Source: JAFGPF01 sp964500415
GTDB taxonomy: Bacteria; Chloroflexota; Dehalococcoidia; Dehalococcoidales; RBG-16-60-22
Reading direction: 5' to 3'
Length of the DNA: 31,467 nt
Assembly (NCBI GenBank): GCA_964500415.1
Contig: CAZCOB010000020.1
Coordinates: 1-31,467 of the forward strand
Shown: piece by piece, positions 23,953 through 31,382 of the stretch
How the letters are laid out: every line of letters starts with the position of its first letter
Numbering within the stretch: position 1 is the stretch's first letter
Notes under the pieces: model-generated
Database searches by the model: none
Told to the model about the DNA's origin: nothing
The model's input: only the letters and a program-made list of their open reading frames with translations
Made by a program: the position numbers and the translations under genes

Positions 23953-25758
23953 CTATCGTCCGAAATTAAACATGTCCGCCATCCACATGCTGCCGCGGTT
24001 ACCCATGAGATTGAAGCCGCTCCGCTGCTCGCCGCTGAGCTGCTTCCTTACCGATTCGTACCGCGCGATGACAAAGCTCCTCAGACCGAGGGAGTTGGGG
24101 CCAAACCCGGGCTGGCGCGGCGGCTGCGGCGCCATCAGGGGTCCGTAGATATTCTGGAGGAATAACTCGTACTTTTCTTTCTCCACCATGCATTCTTCCA
24201 CCTGTTCGAGCTCGCCCGGCTTGAAGTCGCGCATCATCAGCATAAAGAGATTGTCCACGCCGAAGTTCTTCTTCAGACAGGCTACCTCCACACGGTGAAG
24301 GAAGAAGGGCAACATCGGCGAAGGCCCGCCGGCCATCCATCCCTCAAACAGGTCGGGTGGCCTGAGGTCTTCGTTAATGCAGCGCTCCCAGTCCTCGAAG
24401 GAGTAGAACATCTCGGTATCGGCCTCAGCATAGGGGCGCACCAGTTCGACCCACCGGTCTATTCGCGGCAGGACAACGTCGAGGGAGAAGGGGCCGTTGA
24501 TAATTTCTTCTACGTAGCCGCGATACCTGTCCATGTACGGCTGGTGAGATAGCAGCCGGTCTACCAGGGGAAACCTGTTCATCGGGCCGGCGGTAGGCTC
24601 ATCGATATAGAAATTGATGAGGCCCTCCTTCTTGATGCCCAGGTTGAACGTTCCGAAGGCCATGTTGGTATCCCACGGTATGGGCGTAAATTTACCATCG
24701 ACCTCGTAAAGGTAGTTGTTGTGGCCTATGCCGATGTAGTTATCCAGGTGCAGGATTACACCTGATACCGCGATAAATCTGAGGGTTGTATCGACATCCA
24801 GCACCTTCTCTATCTCCTGCGGGAATGTCTCGTCCGGCTCGTTATTGAGGACATCCAGGAATCTGAAAAGGCCGGTATAGTCCGGGTTGTTCTCGTTGGT
24901 TTTGAGCATCATGGCTTCCAGGTAAGTCGTCGGCACGGCCATTGGCGGCAGGCCTCGGAACATATTGCCCTCGAGTTCAGGCACCGGCTCGTAAAGGTCG
25001 ACCGTTTCTTCCTGTCCGAGGGCGCGCAGGAGGTCGATAAACGGCGCCCCACCGATGTTGGTGTACAGGGCCGGGTCCTGCCGGTGAAACTCGGGCATGC
25101 CCGGGAAGCTATAATCTTTATAAGCGTCTTTTTCCGTCCAGTCCAAACGCGCGGACAAAAGTTCCGGCTTGTAAAGGTTGCCGTTGGCATTGTCGAAGTG
25201 ACGCTGGAGGAAAGCCTGGTCGACCATTTCAGCCATGGTATATACGCCCAGGTGGTCGTCATTCACCCAGAGGTCGACAAGAGAGGCGCGGGGGGTGGGG
25301 AGACCCATCTCGGCGAAAATTTTATATGCAACGACCTCCCGGATAAGGGTAGGGTCGCTCCAGCCGTTATTGAGAAAGACCTTTTTCAGTCCGTGAAAGG
25401 TACGCGCCCGATTGAAGATATTGAAATCGACCGCGAAGGGCATACGCGGACTGTTCCAGCCAACCGCCTGTCCCAGCGAGGAGTTCCCCTTGGGCCTGAA
25501 ACCAACATCCGGAACCAGTTCGTCATCCCACCAGAAATCGGCCCTTACGTATTGTTCCTGGAAGGCGTGTTCCCGGCAAAACGCCCAGTTTTTCTCCGGC
25601 ATAACAAGACGCACCGTGGCGATACAGTCATCAACAAACGGGTCTACTTTAGGGTCGTGCGTCCCTCTGGATGCACTGCCGGCGCACCCCGATATGACCG
25701 GGGCAGCGACGACGATAATCAGCAGTGCTGCCAAGGCATATTTACTCTTTTCCCACAT
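23953..25758 (-). CDS. CotH-family kinase-like lipoprotein
   Basis: A 601-residue protein with a lipoprotein signal (ISGC, Cys25), so the bulk is outside the membrane. CotH-family landmarks are FRPKGNSSLG, ARTFHGLKKVFLNNGWSDP, NGNLYKPE and GHNNYLYEVDGKFTPIPWDTN. The last carries the metal-binding Asp of this atypical protein kinase family, known from spore-coat protein CotH of Bacillus. Here it most likely acts on cell-surface proteins and not spores, since no sporulation genes are seen. There is no clear ribosome site before the ATG. It is the first gene of the CotH-VTC-DUF4956 operon and starts downstream of a terminator-like hairpin. Confidence 0.85.
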   Translation of the reverse strand: MWEKSKYALAALLIIVVAAPVISGCAGSASRGTHDPKVDPFVDDCIATVRLVMPEKNWAFCREHAFQEQYVRADFWWDDELVPDVGFRPKGNSSLGQAVGWNSPRMPFAVDFNIFNRARTFHGLKKVFLNNGWSDPTLIREVVAYKIFAEMGLPTPRASLVDLWVNDDHLGVYTMAEMVDQAFLQRHFDNANGNLYKPELLSARLDWTEKDAYKDYSFPGMPEFHRQDPALYTNIGGAPFIDLLRALGQEETVDLYEPVPELEGNMFRGLPPMAVPTTYLEAMMLKTNENNPDYTGLFRFLDVLNNEPDETFPQEIEKVLDVDTTLRFIAVSGVILHLDNYIGIGHNNYLYEVDGKFTPIPWDTNMAFGTFNLGIKKEGLINFYIDEPTAGPMNRFPLVDRLLSHQPYMDRYRGYVEEIINGPFSLDVVLPRIDRWVELVRPYAEADTEMFYSFEDWERCINEDLRPPDLFEGWMAGGPSPMLPFFLHRVEVACLKKNFGVDNLFMLMMRDFKPGELEQVEECMVEKEKYELFLQNIYGPLMAPQPPRQPGFGPNSLGLRSFVIARYESVRKQLSGEQRSGFNLMGNRGSMWMADMFNFGR

Positions 25759-25836
25759 AATCAGGATTCAAAAAACAATATTGGTAACAGGTTATCAGAA
25801 AAACGGTTAAAAAACAAATTATTAAATATGTCGGGC

Positions 25837-25877
25837 GGGTGACGGCATGGCAGAGAGAAAAACCCCTGCCGTCACCC
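25837..25877 (-). terminator. Strong hairpin after the methyltransferase gene
   Basis: Perfect 11-base arms, GGGTGACGGCA and TGCCGTCACCC, enclose a 19-base loop 7 bases after the methyltransferase stop. On the minus strand the stem is followed at a distance by AT-rich sequence with a T6 run. It probably separates the methyltransferase from the CotH operon. Confidence 0.65.
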
Positions 25878-25884
25878 CTCTCCG

Positions 25885-26667
25885 TTACTTTCTTCTTCCC
25901 ACCATCCGTATCAGGACGAGGTATTCGCCGGCATCGGCTTCCAGCGTTTCCGCCTCGGAGGGGAAGATGAGCGTCCCGGCCTCTTCGCAGGCTTTCTCGT
26001 ACTGGAGCCAGAGCCGCCAGCCGTCCGGTTGCACATCGGCTGCTTCCACATCCACCAGGTCTGTCCGCGCCCAGAGATGCTGCCACCAGTCGACGGTATG
26101 GAAACACCAGCACTCGTCCGCCCAGAACACGCTGCCGTCTTTACGGGAGCGGGTCAGGTGCTCCGGCACCGGGCCGTCGAAGTCGCGCGCCAGCCCCGGC
26201 ACGACTATCCCGATTTGCCCGCCGGGTCGGACAAAATCCTGGAAGTATTTCAGGTAGATGTCATCGGTGCCGAAGTACTGGTAAGCGTCCACACAGACAA
26301 TCGCATCGAAGAACTCACCGGCGTACGGCAGCGAGTGTGCCTCGGCATGAATCGGATAAACCTGATTCTCCAGGCCGGCCTCACGGATACGCTGCCAGTT
26401 TTCGGTGGCGCTTATCCACAGGTCATTCGCCCAGACCTGCACCCCGAACTCCTTTGCCAGGAAGATTGAACTCAGCGCCTTGCCGCAGCCCATATCCAAT
26501 ACACGCATGCCGGGCTTAAGCTCCATTTTCTCGCAGAGCCACTCCGTCAGCCACAGGACATTGGGGCCCATCCAGCCATTTAAAACCCATTCCGAGTCGT
26601 ATTTTGCCGACCGTGTGAACTGCTCCGCCTTGAGCAGCTCTTTCATTCTTGCTTTACTTATGTTCAT
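25885..26667 (-). CDS. Class I SAM-dependent methyltransferase
   Basis: A 260-residue protein with motif I VLDMGCGKALSS, an acidic strand end (VWANDLW), motif II-like FDAIVCVDAYQYFG and the post-motif LRPGG-like FVRPGGQIGIVVPG. The N- and C-terminal extensions are rich in Trp and may cover the substrate. The ATG at 26667 is chosen because AAGGAG (26680-26675) is 7 bases upstream; the longer frame to 26700 would start inside a terminator. The acceptor is unknown. The gene stands alone between a strong downstream hairpin and a leader with two terminators, so it is probably controlled by attenuation. Confidence 0.83.
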   Translation of the reverse strand: MNISKARMKELLKAEQFTRSAKYDSEWVLNGWMGPNVLWLTEWLCEKMELKPGMRVLDMGCGKALSSIFLAKEFGVQVWANDLWISATENWQRIREAGLENQVYPIHAEAHSLPYAGEFFDAIVCVDAYQYFGTDDIYLKYFQDFVRPGGQIGIVVPGLARDFDGPVPEHLTRSRKDGSVFWADECWCFHTVDWWQHLWARTDLVDVEAADVQPDGWRLWLQYEKACEEAGTLIFPSEAETLEADAGEYLVLIRMVGRRK

Positions 26668-26694
26668 TATTTTACTCCTTAAGATGAAATACTC

Positions 26695-26920
26695 AAACAA
26701 AAAACCGCGGACTTATCACACCCGCGGCGAAAATGTAGTCCTGAATTATTTTAAGCTGAAAAAAGACAAGTAAAAGCCGTCCCACCGGGACGGACAGGTT
26801 ATTTTCGGCGATTTAAGGATTCGCCTCAACCGTAAGCCTGCCGGGGTGCAACAAGTCCTTATACTGTTTCTCTAACTTGAGTTAACGTAAACGACCCCGC
26901 TCTTGTTCCAGAACTTTTAC
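26695..26920 (-). promoter_or_regulatory. Structured 5' leader with two intrinsic terminators (putative riboswitch/attenuator)
   Basis: On the minus strand, the leader of the methyltransferase contains four helices in order: GGGGU/ACCCC (26898-26894 with 26847-26843) enclosing CAAGU/ACUUG; GGUU/AACC (26831-26828 with 26800-26797) enclosing GGCGA/UCGCC; terminator T1, CCGTCCC-GGT-GGGACGG (26793-26777) followed by CTTTTAC; and terminator T2, CCGCGG-N11-CCGCGG (26727-26705) followed by six Ts. T2 ends 19 bases before the ribosome site. The neighbouring upstream gene is divergent, so neither terminator can serve a preceding gene. No known riboswitch class is recognised. Confidence 0.55.
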
Positions 26921-26926
26921 CATGTA

Positions 26927-26955
26927 ATAGTAGCATGAGCTTCCTGCCGGGTCAA
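26927..26955 (-). promoter_or_regulatory. Candidate promoter of the methyltransferase leader
   Basis: On the minus strand, TTGACC (26955-26950) and TACTAT (26932-26927) are separated by 17 bases. Transcription would start near 26920, about 250 bases before the methyltransferase ATG and ahead of both terminators. Confidence 0.45.
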
Positions 26956-27011
26956 TACCTGGTTCGTATTTGGCCAGCCGTTATGGTATTTTATCATAGA
27001 GAGGTTCGGTA

Positions 27012-28295
27012 ATGATTCGGCGACCCCCCTTTTTTTACGGCTGGTACCTGGTCGGCATTACTATCGCCAGTATGATGCTGGTCTACGGCGTCCGGAACTC
27101 CTTTTCGGTTTTATTTTCGCCCATTCTGGACGATTTTGGCTGGTACCGCGGCAGCACGGCTATAATGCTGTCGCTTAATATCCTTGTCTACGGGTTAAGC
27201 GCTCCCCTGGCCGGTATGCTGGTCGACCGCTGGAGGCCGAGAAACGTGGCGATACTGGGCATACTGGTCCTGTCACTGGCGACAGCCTCCTGCTACTTCG
27301 CCGGTCAACTGTGGCATTTCTACCTGCTTTTCGGTGTGCTGGCGCCCATCGGCACCGCCTTCTGCGGGGCACCCGTATTAAGTCCTTCGCTGATGAACTG
27401 GTTCGGCAAGCGGCGCGGCCTGGCCATCAGTCTGGGACAAATCGGCGGTGGACTGAGCTTTGCCTACGGCATGCTCGTCGACCTGGTGATAACCCACTGG
27501 GGGTGGCGTCCTTCTTTCCTGGTTACGGCGGGAATCATCCTGGCTGTCCTTCTACCAATCTATCTCCTCTTTTTCTACTATCGACCGGAGGACAGGGGGA
27601 TGAAGGCCTACCGCGCCGACGAGTCGTCGGCTGCCGAAGTGGCTGGAGAGTTTATCAACGCGGCTCACGATTGGACCCTGCATACCGCCCTGAGGACCTA
27701 CAATTTATGGCTCCTGGTGATGTCCCAGTTCTGCTACTGGGGCGTGGGCAACTACCTGGTCCTGGCCCACCAGATAAAGTTCGCCCAGGACGCCGGGTAC
27801 AGCAGTATGCTGGCCACCTCCGTCTTCGCCCTGTTCGGGATAGCCTCTATCGGCGGCCAGATCGCCGCTTCGGTATCCGACTCGATAGGGCGGGAGAAAA
27901 CGGTCACAGTCGCGAGCGTCCTGGCTATTGGCGCGATGGTAGCCTTGATATCGGTCAGGGATACAACCCAGCCCTGGCTGCTTTACGTCTATGCCACCTG
28001 CTCCGGTTTCGCGACAGGACTATTCTCTCCCAATATCTTCGCGGGCATGGGTGATATCTTCCACGGTAAAAATATCGGCGCTATATCGGCCCTCCTGCTC
28101 ACGGGGACCGGCATCGGCGGGGCTATCGGCCCGTGGCTGGGCGGTTATATTTACGATGTTACCGGCAGTTATAATACCGCCTTCATCATCAGCATGGCGG
28201 CTTTCGCCGTGGCGGGAATCAGCTTCTGGATTGCCGCACCGAGAAGAGCCGCCCGTATACGCGCCAAAATGCAGGGAATGACTATCCCCGGCTAG
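27012..28295 (+). CDS. MFS transporter, oxalate/formate- or monocarboxylate-carrier-like
   Basis: A 427-residue major facilitator with 12 predicted helices. The N-terminus (FFYGWYLVGITIASMMLVYG), the loop 2-3 motif GMLVDRWRPRNVA and FGKRRGLAISLGQIGGG match the oxalate:formate/monocarboxylate carrier group, suggesting exchange or uptake of a small organic anion. GAGG (27001-27004) is 7 bases before the ATG. It is divergent from the methyltransferase. Its stop abuts the stop of the convergent flavoprotein gene with no base between them. Confidence 0.85.
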   Translation: MIRRPPFFYGWYLVGITIASMMLVYGVRNSFSVLFSPILDDFGWYRGSTAIMLSLNILVYGLSAPLAGMLVDRWRPRNVAILGILVLSLATASCYFAGQLWHFYLLFGVLAPIGTAFCGAPVLSPSLMNWFGKRRGLAISLGQIGGGLSFAYGMLVDLVITHWGWRPSFLVTAGIILAVLLPIYLLFFYYRPEDRGMKAYRADESSAAEVAGEFINAAHDWTLHTALRTYNLWLLVMSQFCYWGVGNYLVLAHQIKFAQDAGYSSMLATSVFALFGIASIGGQIAASVSDSIGREKTVTVASVLAIGAMVALISVRDTTQPWLLYVYATCSGFATGLFSPNIFAGMGDIFHGKNIGAISALLLTGTGIGGAIGPWLGGYIYDVTGSYNTAFIISMAAFAVAGISFWIAAPRRAARIRAKMQGMTIPG

Positions 28296-30056
28296 TTATT
28301 GCTTGATGGGAATCCTGGAGAACTCCAGTTTCTCTTCCTTCTTTCTCAGGGCGAGGAAGGCCAGCCACTCCTTATCGTTTTGCTCCGGGAAATCGGCCCG
28401 TAAGAACCCGAAGGGCATGTGGCGGCTTTCCCGTCTTTCCAGCGAGGCATTCAGTACCATCCCGGCATTATCGATTATCGACTGTACTTCCAGACAGCGC
28501 ATCAGCTCGTGGGGATTTTCAGCCCTGAACGATGCGTTCTTTTTTATATTGTCGAGTCGTTCCAGCCCGCGCCGTAGTGTCTTTTCCGCCCGAACCTCGC
28601 CGGCATAATAGTCCACGACATTCTGCACGGCCATTTCCACCTCACGCCAGTGCCGGCCGTTTTTACTCGCCAGCATGCCGGAGCAGCTTTCCTTCAGGCT
28701 TTCCACCGAATCTGCATTTACGGGCAGGTAGTCTTGCTGCGCCCTGGCCTCCTTGGCGGCTCTCTCCCCGGCCCGCCAGCCCATGGTGAACGCCCCCGGG
28801 GCACCCGCCCACGGCACCCCGCCGACATCATCCCCCGCCCCGAACAGGCCCCTGACCTCGCTCTCGAGGTCGTTATTGACCACCAGACCGGAGGCCGCCG
28901 TGCCCGCCATCTCACGGCTGTTGGGCAACCATTCCAGCCTGTCTTTTCTAAAGTCGAACCCTTCCTGGTTTTTCAGGTAGTCCAGGAACAGGGAGCCCTT
29001 GCCCTCGTTACGGATAGACCACTCTATGTATTTAATTTCTTCTTCCGTGCCGCCGGTGAGGTCGAGGTAAAAGGGCCCTTCTCCCTGCCGGTACAGTTGA
29101 GCGTAGGAAGGGCGCGCGTTCCGCCCTCCCGACAGCATCTTCTGTCGATTCAACGTAGCGTCCACCTTCTCTTTGCCCAGGTTCGGCCAGTCGTAGAACT
29201 GGGTTCTCGGCACGATTGTTTCGCCGTCAGCGTCGGTAACGGCCGCGGCCGGCTGCACGGTGTTGCGGGGAGAGCCTAAATTAAGCTCGTAATTGCCGAT
29301 TGAATAGTAGCCGGAGGAAAGGAACTCCATGTTAATGACGGGAAGGCCGGCGCGGAAGGCCATAGCCCGTCCATCCCCTGTCTCGTTGACGGGGATACGG
29401 TGGTTGCCCCAGACGCCGGTCACACTCGGAGTCAGCCGGTTGGCCCGGCCCGTGGACATGACGAATGTCTTGGCCTGGAAGGAATAGAGCCTGCCGTCAT
29501 TTGTCCCCACCCCCAGCGCCCCGGCTGCCTGGCCGTCGGTAACGAGCAGGGCTACCATCATGACCCGATTGACGATATCGACGCCCCTTCTCTTCGCCTC
29601 CCTGGTGAGCTTTATCTTCAAATCGTACCCATCGAAGTTAAACGAGCTCGGCATGGTGTGGAACTGGTGTACGATTCTGAATTTGCCGGGTATCTGGCTG
29701 TCTTCATACCTTATCTTTACGCCGAACTTCTCCAGGTCGAGCATCCTATCGTAGTTCTCACGGGCCACCAGGCGGAGCAGGTCTTTATTAATGAACCCCC
29801 GCGCTATCAACTGGGTGTGGTCTTCGATGAGGTCTTCGATAGTCCATCCCATCTGCTCGTGAATCAGGGGTATATAAGCCCAGGCGTGGTCGACGCCGGT
29901 TCCGGCGCAGCCGCTGCTCAGAGTGTTGGCTTTCTCCGCAATGGTAACCTTTACGCCGTACTCGCTGGCTTTAATGGCGGCCATGCACCCGGCCAGTCCC
30001 CCGCCGATGATTAAAACATCCGTATCTATCTGCACTACTTCAATCCCCGTTCTCAT
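28296..30056 (-). CDS. FAD-dependent oxidoreductase of the fumarate reductase/AprA type
   Basis: A 586-residue flavoprotein with the dinucleotide-binding motif GGGLAG (18-23). A second FAD element, SSGCAGTGVDHAW, carries no His that could hold FAD covalently. The C-terminal FAD signature is LFGAGDDVGGVPWAGAPGAFTMGWRAG. The family includes fumarate reductase, aspartate oxidase and APS reductase alpha. The pairing with a small two-cluster ferredoxin resembles AprBA, but the exact substrate is open. The ATG at 30056 overlaps the ferredoxin stop (ATGA) and has GGAG 7 bases upstream. The longer frame to 30236 would only read through the ferredoxin gene and is rejected. Confidence 0.87.
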   Translation of the reverse strand: MRTGIEVVQIDTDVLIIGGGLAGCMAAIKASEYGVKVTIAEKANTLSSGCAGTGVDHAWAYIPLIHEQMGWTIEDLIEDHTQLIARGFINKDLLRLVARENYDRMLDLEKFGVKIRYEDSQIPGKFRIVHQFHTMPSSFNFDGYDLKIKLTREAKRRGVDIVNRVMMVALLVTDGQAAGALGVGTNDGRLYSFQAKTFVMSTGRANRLTPSVTGVWGNHRIPVNETGDGRAMAFRAGLPVINMEFLSSGYYSIGNYELNLGSPRNTVQPAAAVTDADGETIVPRTQFYDWPNLGKEKVDATLNRQKMLSGGRNARPSYAQLYRQGEGPFYLDLTGGTEEEIKYIEWSIRNEGKGSLFLDYLKNQEGFDFRKDRLEWLPNSREMAGTAASGLVVNNDLESEVRGLFGAGDDVGGVPWAGAPGAFTMGWRAGERAAKEARAQQDYLPVNADSVESLKESCSGMLASKNGRHWREVEMAVQNVVDYYAGEVRAEKTLRRGLERLDNIKKNASFRAENPHELMRCLEVQSIIDNAGMVLNASLERRESRHMPFGFLRADFPEQNDKEWLAFLALRKKEEKLEFSRIPIKQ

Positions 30057-30298
30057 GGCTTCTCTCCTCTCAGGATGGAGACCCTCATCGGGAGGGGCGG
30101 GACGATTTTTATAGCACCCTTCTCCCGCTGCGGACACTGCATCCAGCAGGCGCCGTCGTAGGCGCATTCGTCCGGGTATTTCACGATGGGCGGTTTGCCT
30201 TTCTCCGTACTGGCCTCCAGGATTCCCATCAGGCAAACGTCCACGCAGATATTACACCCCGTACAGACGTCCTTGTTAAAAATAACCGGGTTGAACAT
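30053..30298 (-). CDS. Two-cluster ferredoxin (AprB-like) with Asp replacing one cluster Cys
   Basis: An 81-residue protein. The first cluster motif is complete: C12, C15, C18 and C22 (CTGCNICVDVC). The second reads ECAYDGACWMQCP: C45, D48, C51 and C55, so Asp occupies the second ligand position. Pyrococcus ferredoxin shows that such a site can hold a [4Fe-4S] cluster with an Asp ligand or convert to [3Fe-4S]. It should pass electrons to or from the flavoprotein, whose start overlaps its stop by 4 bases. GGAGG precedes the ATG by 6 bases. It is smaller than true AprB (about 150 residues). Confidence 0.87.
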   Translation of the reverse strand: MFNPVIFNKDVCTGCNICVDVCLMGILEASTEKGKPPIVKYPDECAYDGACWMQCPQREKGAIKIVPPLPMRVSILRGEKP

Positions 30299-30394
30299 GG
30301 CTGACCTCCGTAATGATAAGTAACATTTTAAAGGCGGGATGTTAAGAGAATATCAAAAATACGGCGGCAATACAAATAACCGACCAAATATAAA

Positions 30395-30427
30395 GGAGCG
30401 AACCGTCTTAAAAGCCGATTTCGCCCC
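30395..30427 (-). terminator. Intrinsic terminator after tRNA-Gly
   Basis: On the minus strand, GGGGCGAA (30427-30420) pairs with TTCGCTCC (30402-30395) over 8 bp with one G-U, with a 17-base loop, followed by TTTATATTT. It lies 12 bases after the tRNA 3' end and separates it from the ferredoxin gene. Confidence 0.65.
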
Positions 30428-30439
30428 CCTTTTGACTCC

Positions 30440-30514
30440 TGGAGCGGGTGACGAGATTCGAACTCGCGACCTTTTGCTTGGGAAGCAAACACTCTGCCAC
30501 TGAGTTACACCCGC
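30440..30514 (-). tRNA. tRNA-Gly (anticodon CCC), CCA encoded
   Basis: The minus strand folds into a full cloverleaf: acceptor GCGGGTG/CACCCGC, D stem ACTC/GAGT, anticodon stem TTTGC/GCAAA with loop TTCCCAA (anticodon CCC, reading GGG), T stem GCGAG/CTCGT (one wobble) with loop TTCGAAT, discriminator T, then an encoded CCA at 30442-30440. Without CCA the molecule is 72 nucleotides. Confidence 0.95.
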
Positions 30515-30628
30515 TTAAAAACGTATCTATTTTAGACCATAAGTCCGATGTTGTAAAGGAAGAATGAGTGGTACTCTAGATGTGAAAGTTGTAGAATATA
30601 GTTTAGTAAGCACACGGCGAGATAACAT

Positions 30629-30657
30629 TTGACTTTTTAACCAAGCATTGATATACT
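30629..30657 (+). promoter_or_regulatory. Sigma-70-type promoter of the corrinoid/URO-D operon
   Basis: TTGACT (30629-30634) and TATACT (30652-30657) are separated by 17 bases and match the consensus at 5 of 6 positions each. Transcription would begin near 30664, leaving a leader of about 85 bases with no evident structure. Confidence 0.6.
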
Positions 30658-30748
30658 CGCCTTGAATAAATAGCCTGCCAAAAAGAGAATTATAACACTA
30701 TCTCTATATTCTGGATAAGTTCAGTAAATAATTAAGGAGGATTACAGT

Positions 30749-31381
30749 ATGTCCGGTGATTTTGTCAACCTGCTTGCTGATTTGAAAGAGGACGAGGTCC
30801 TCAAGCTGACCAAACAGAGGATTGAATCGGGGGAAGACCCATTAAAAATCCTGGATGACAGCCGGGGAGGTATGGGAGTTGTAGGCAAACGTTTTGCCGA
30901 CGGAGAGTACTTTTTACCGGAACTCGTCTTCTCCGGCGAACTTCTCGAACAGATAACCGAACTGGTTAAACCGCATCTTAAACAGGCGGTGGAAACCAAG
31001 CGCCTCGGCACCATTGTCCTCGGCACGGTAGCCGGTGACATCCACGATATCGGCTTGAATATTGTCGACTTCATGCTGGATGTCAATGGTTTCGAGGTTC
31101 ATAACCTGGGTGTCGATGTCCCCAAGGAAAAATTCGTGGACAAAGTCAAGGAAACCAAGGCTCCTATCGTGGGACTGAGCGGATTCCTGACCCCGGCCTT
31201 TGATGCCATGAAAGAGACCGTTGAAGCCCTGGATAAGGCCGGTTTGAGGGGAAATATCAAGGTAATGATTGGCGGCGGACAGATGGACGAAGAGGTGAGA
31301 AAATACGCCAGCGCCGATGCCTTCGGCAAGGATGCTATGGCCGCGGTAGCCCTGGCCAAGAAGTGGGTCGGTGCAGAATAA
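30749..31381 (+). CDS. Corrinoid-binding methyltransferase protein (MtbC/MttC/MtaC family)
   Basis: A 210-residue protein. A helical cap (about residues 1-85) is followed by a B12-binding Rossmann domain with the cobalt-ligand motif D97-x-H99-x-x-G102 (GDIHDIGLNIV), then GLSGFLTP and VMIGGGQMD. It carries a methyl group on cobalt between a substrate-specific methyltransferase and an acceptor methyltransferase. AAGGAGG lies 8 bases before the ATG. The URO-D-like gene begins one base after its stop, so translation is probably coupled and the two proteins are likely partners. A reductive activase is not in view. Confidence 0.93.
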   Translation: MSGDFVNLLADLKEDEVLKLTKQRIESGEDPLKILDDSRGGMGVVGKRFADGEYFLPELVFSGELLEQITELVKPHLKQAVETKRLGTIVLGTVAGDIHDIGLNIVDFMLDVNGFEVHNLGVDVPKEKFVDKVKETKAPIVGLSGFLTPAFDAMKETVEALDKAGLRGNIKVMIGGGQMDEEVRKYASADAFGKDAMAAVALAKKWVGAE

Positions 31382-31382
31382 A

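Noticed and set aside
26699..26730. T-box riboswitch reading of the methyltransferase leader (GGGTG...CCGCGG resembles part of the T-box)
   Set aside because: The UGGN bulge needed to pair with tRNA CCA and the stem I features are not seen, and the gene is not an amino-acid or tRNA-synthetase gene.
30057..30236. N-terminal extension of the flavoprotein to 646 residues
   Set aside because: It is the ferredoxin gene read in another frame. The ATGA overlap and the GGAG before 30056 fix the start.
30564..30632. 22-codon ATG frame upstream of the corrinoid operon
   Set aside because: The GGAAG is only one base from the ATG, and the frame runs into the -35 box of a good promoter, so it is probably not translated.
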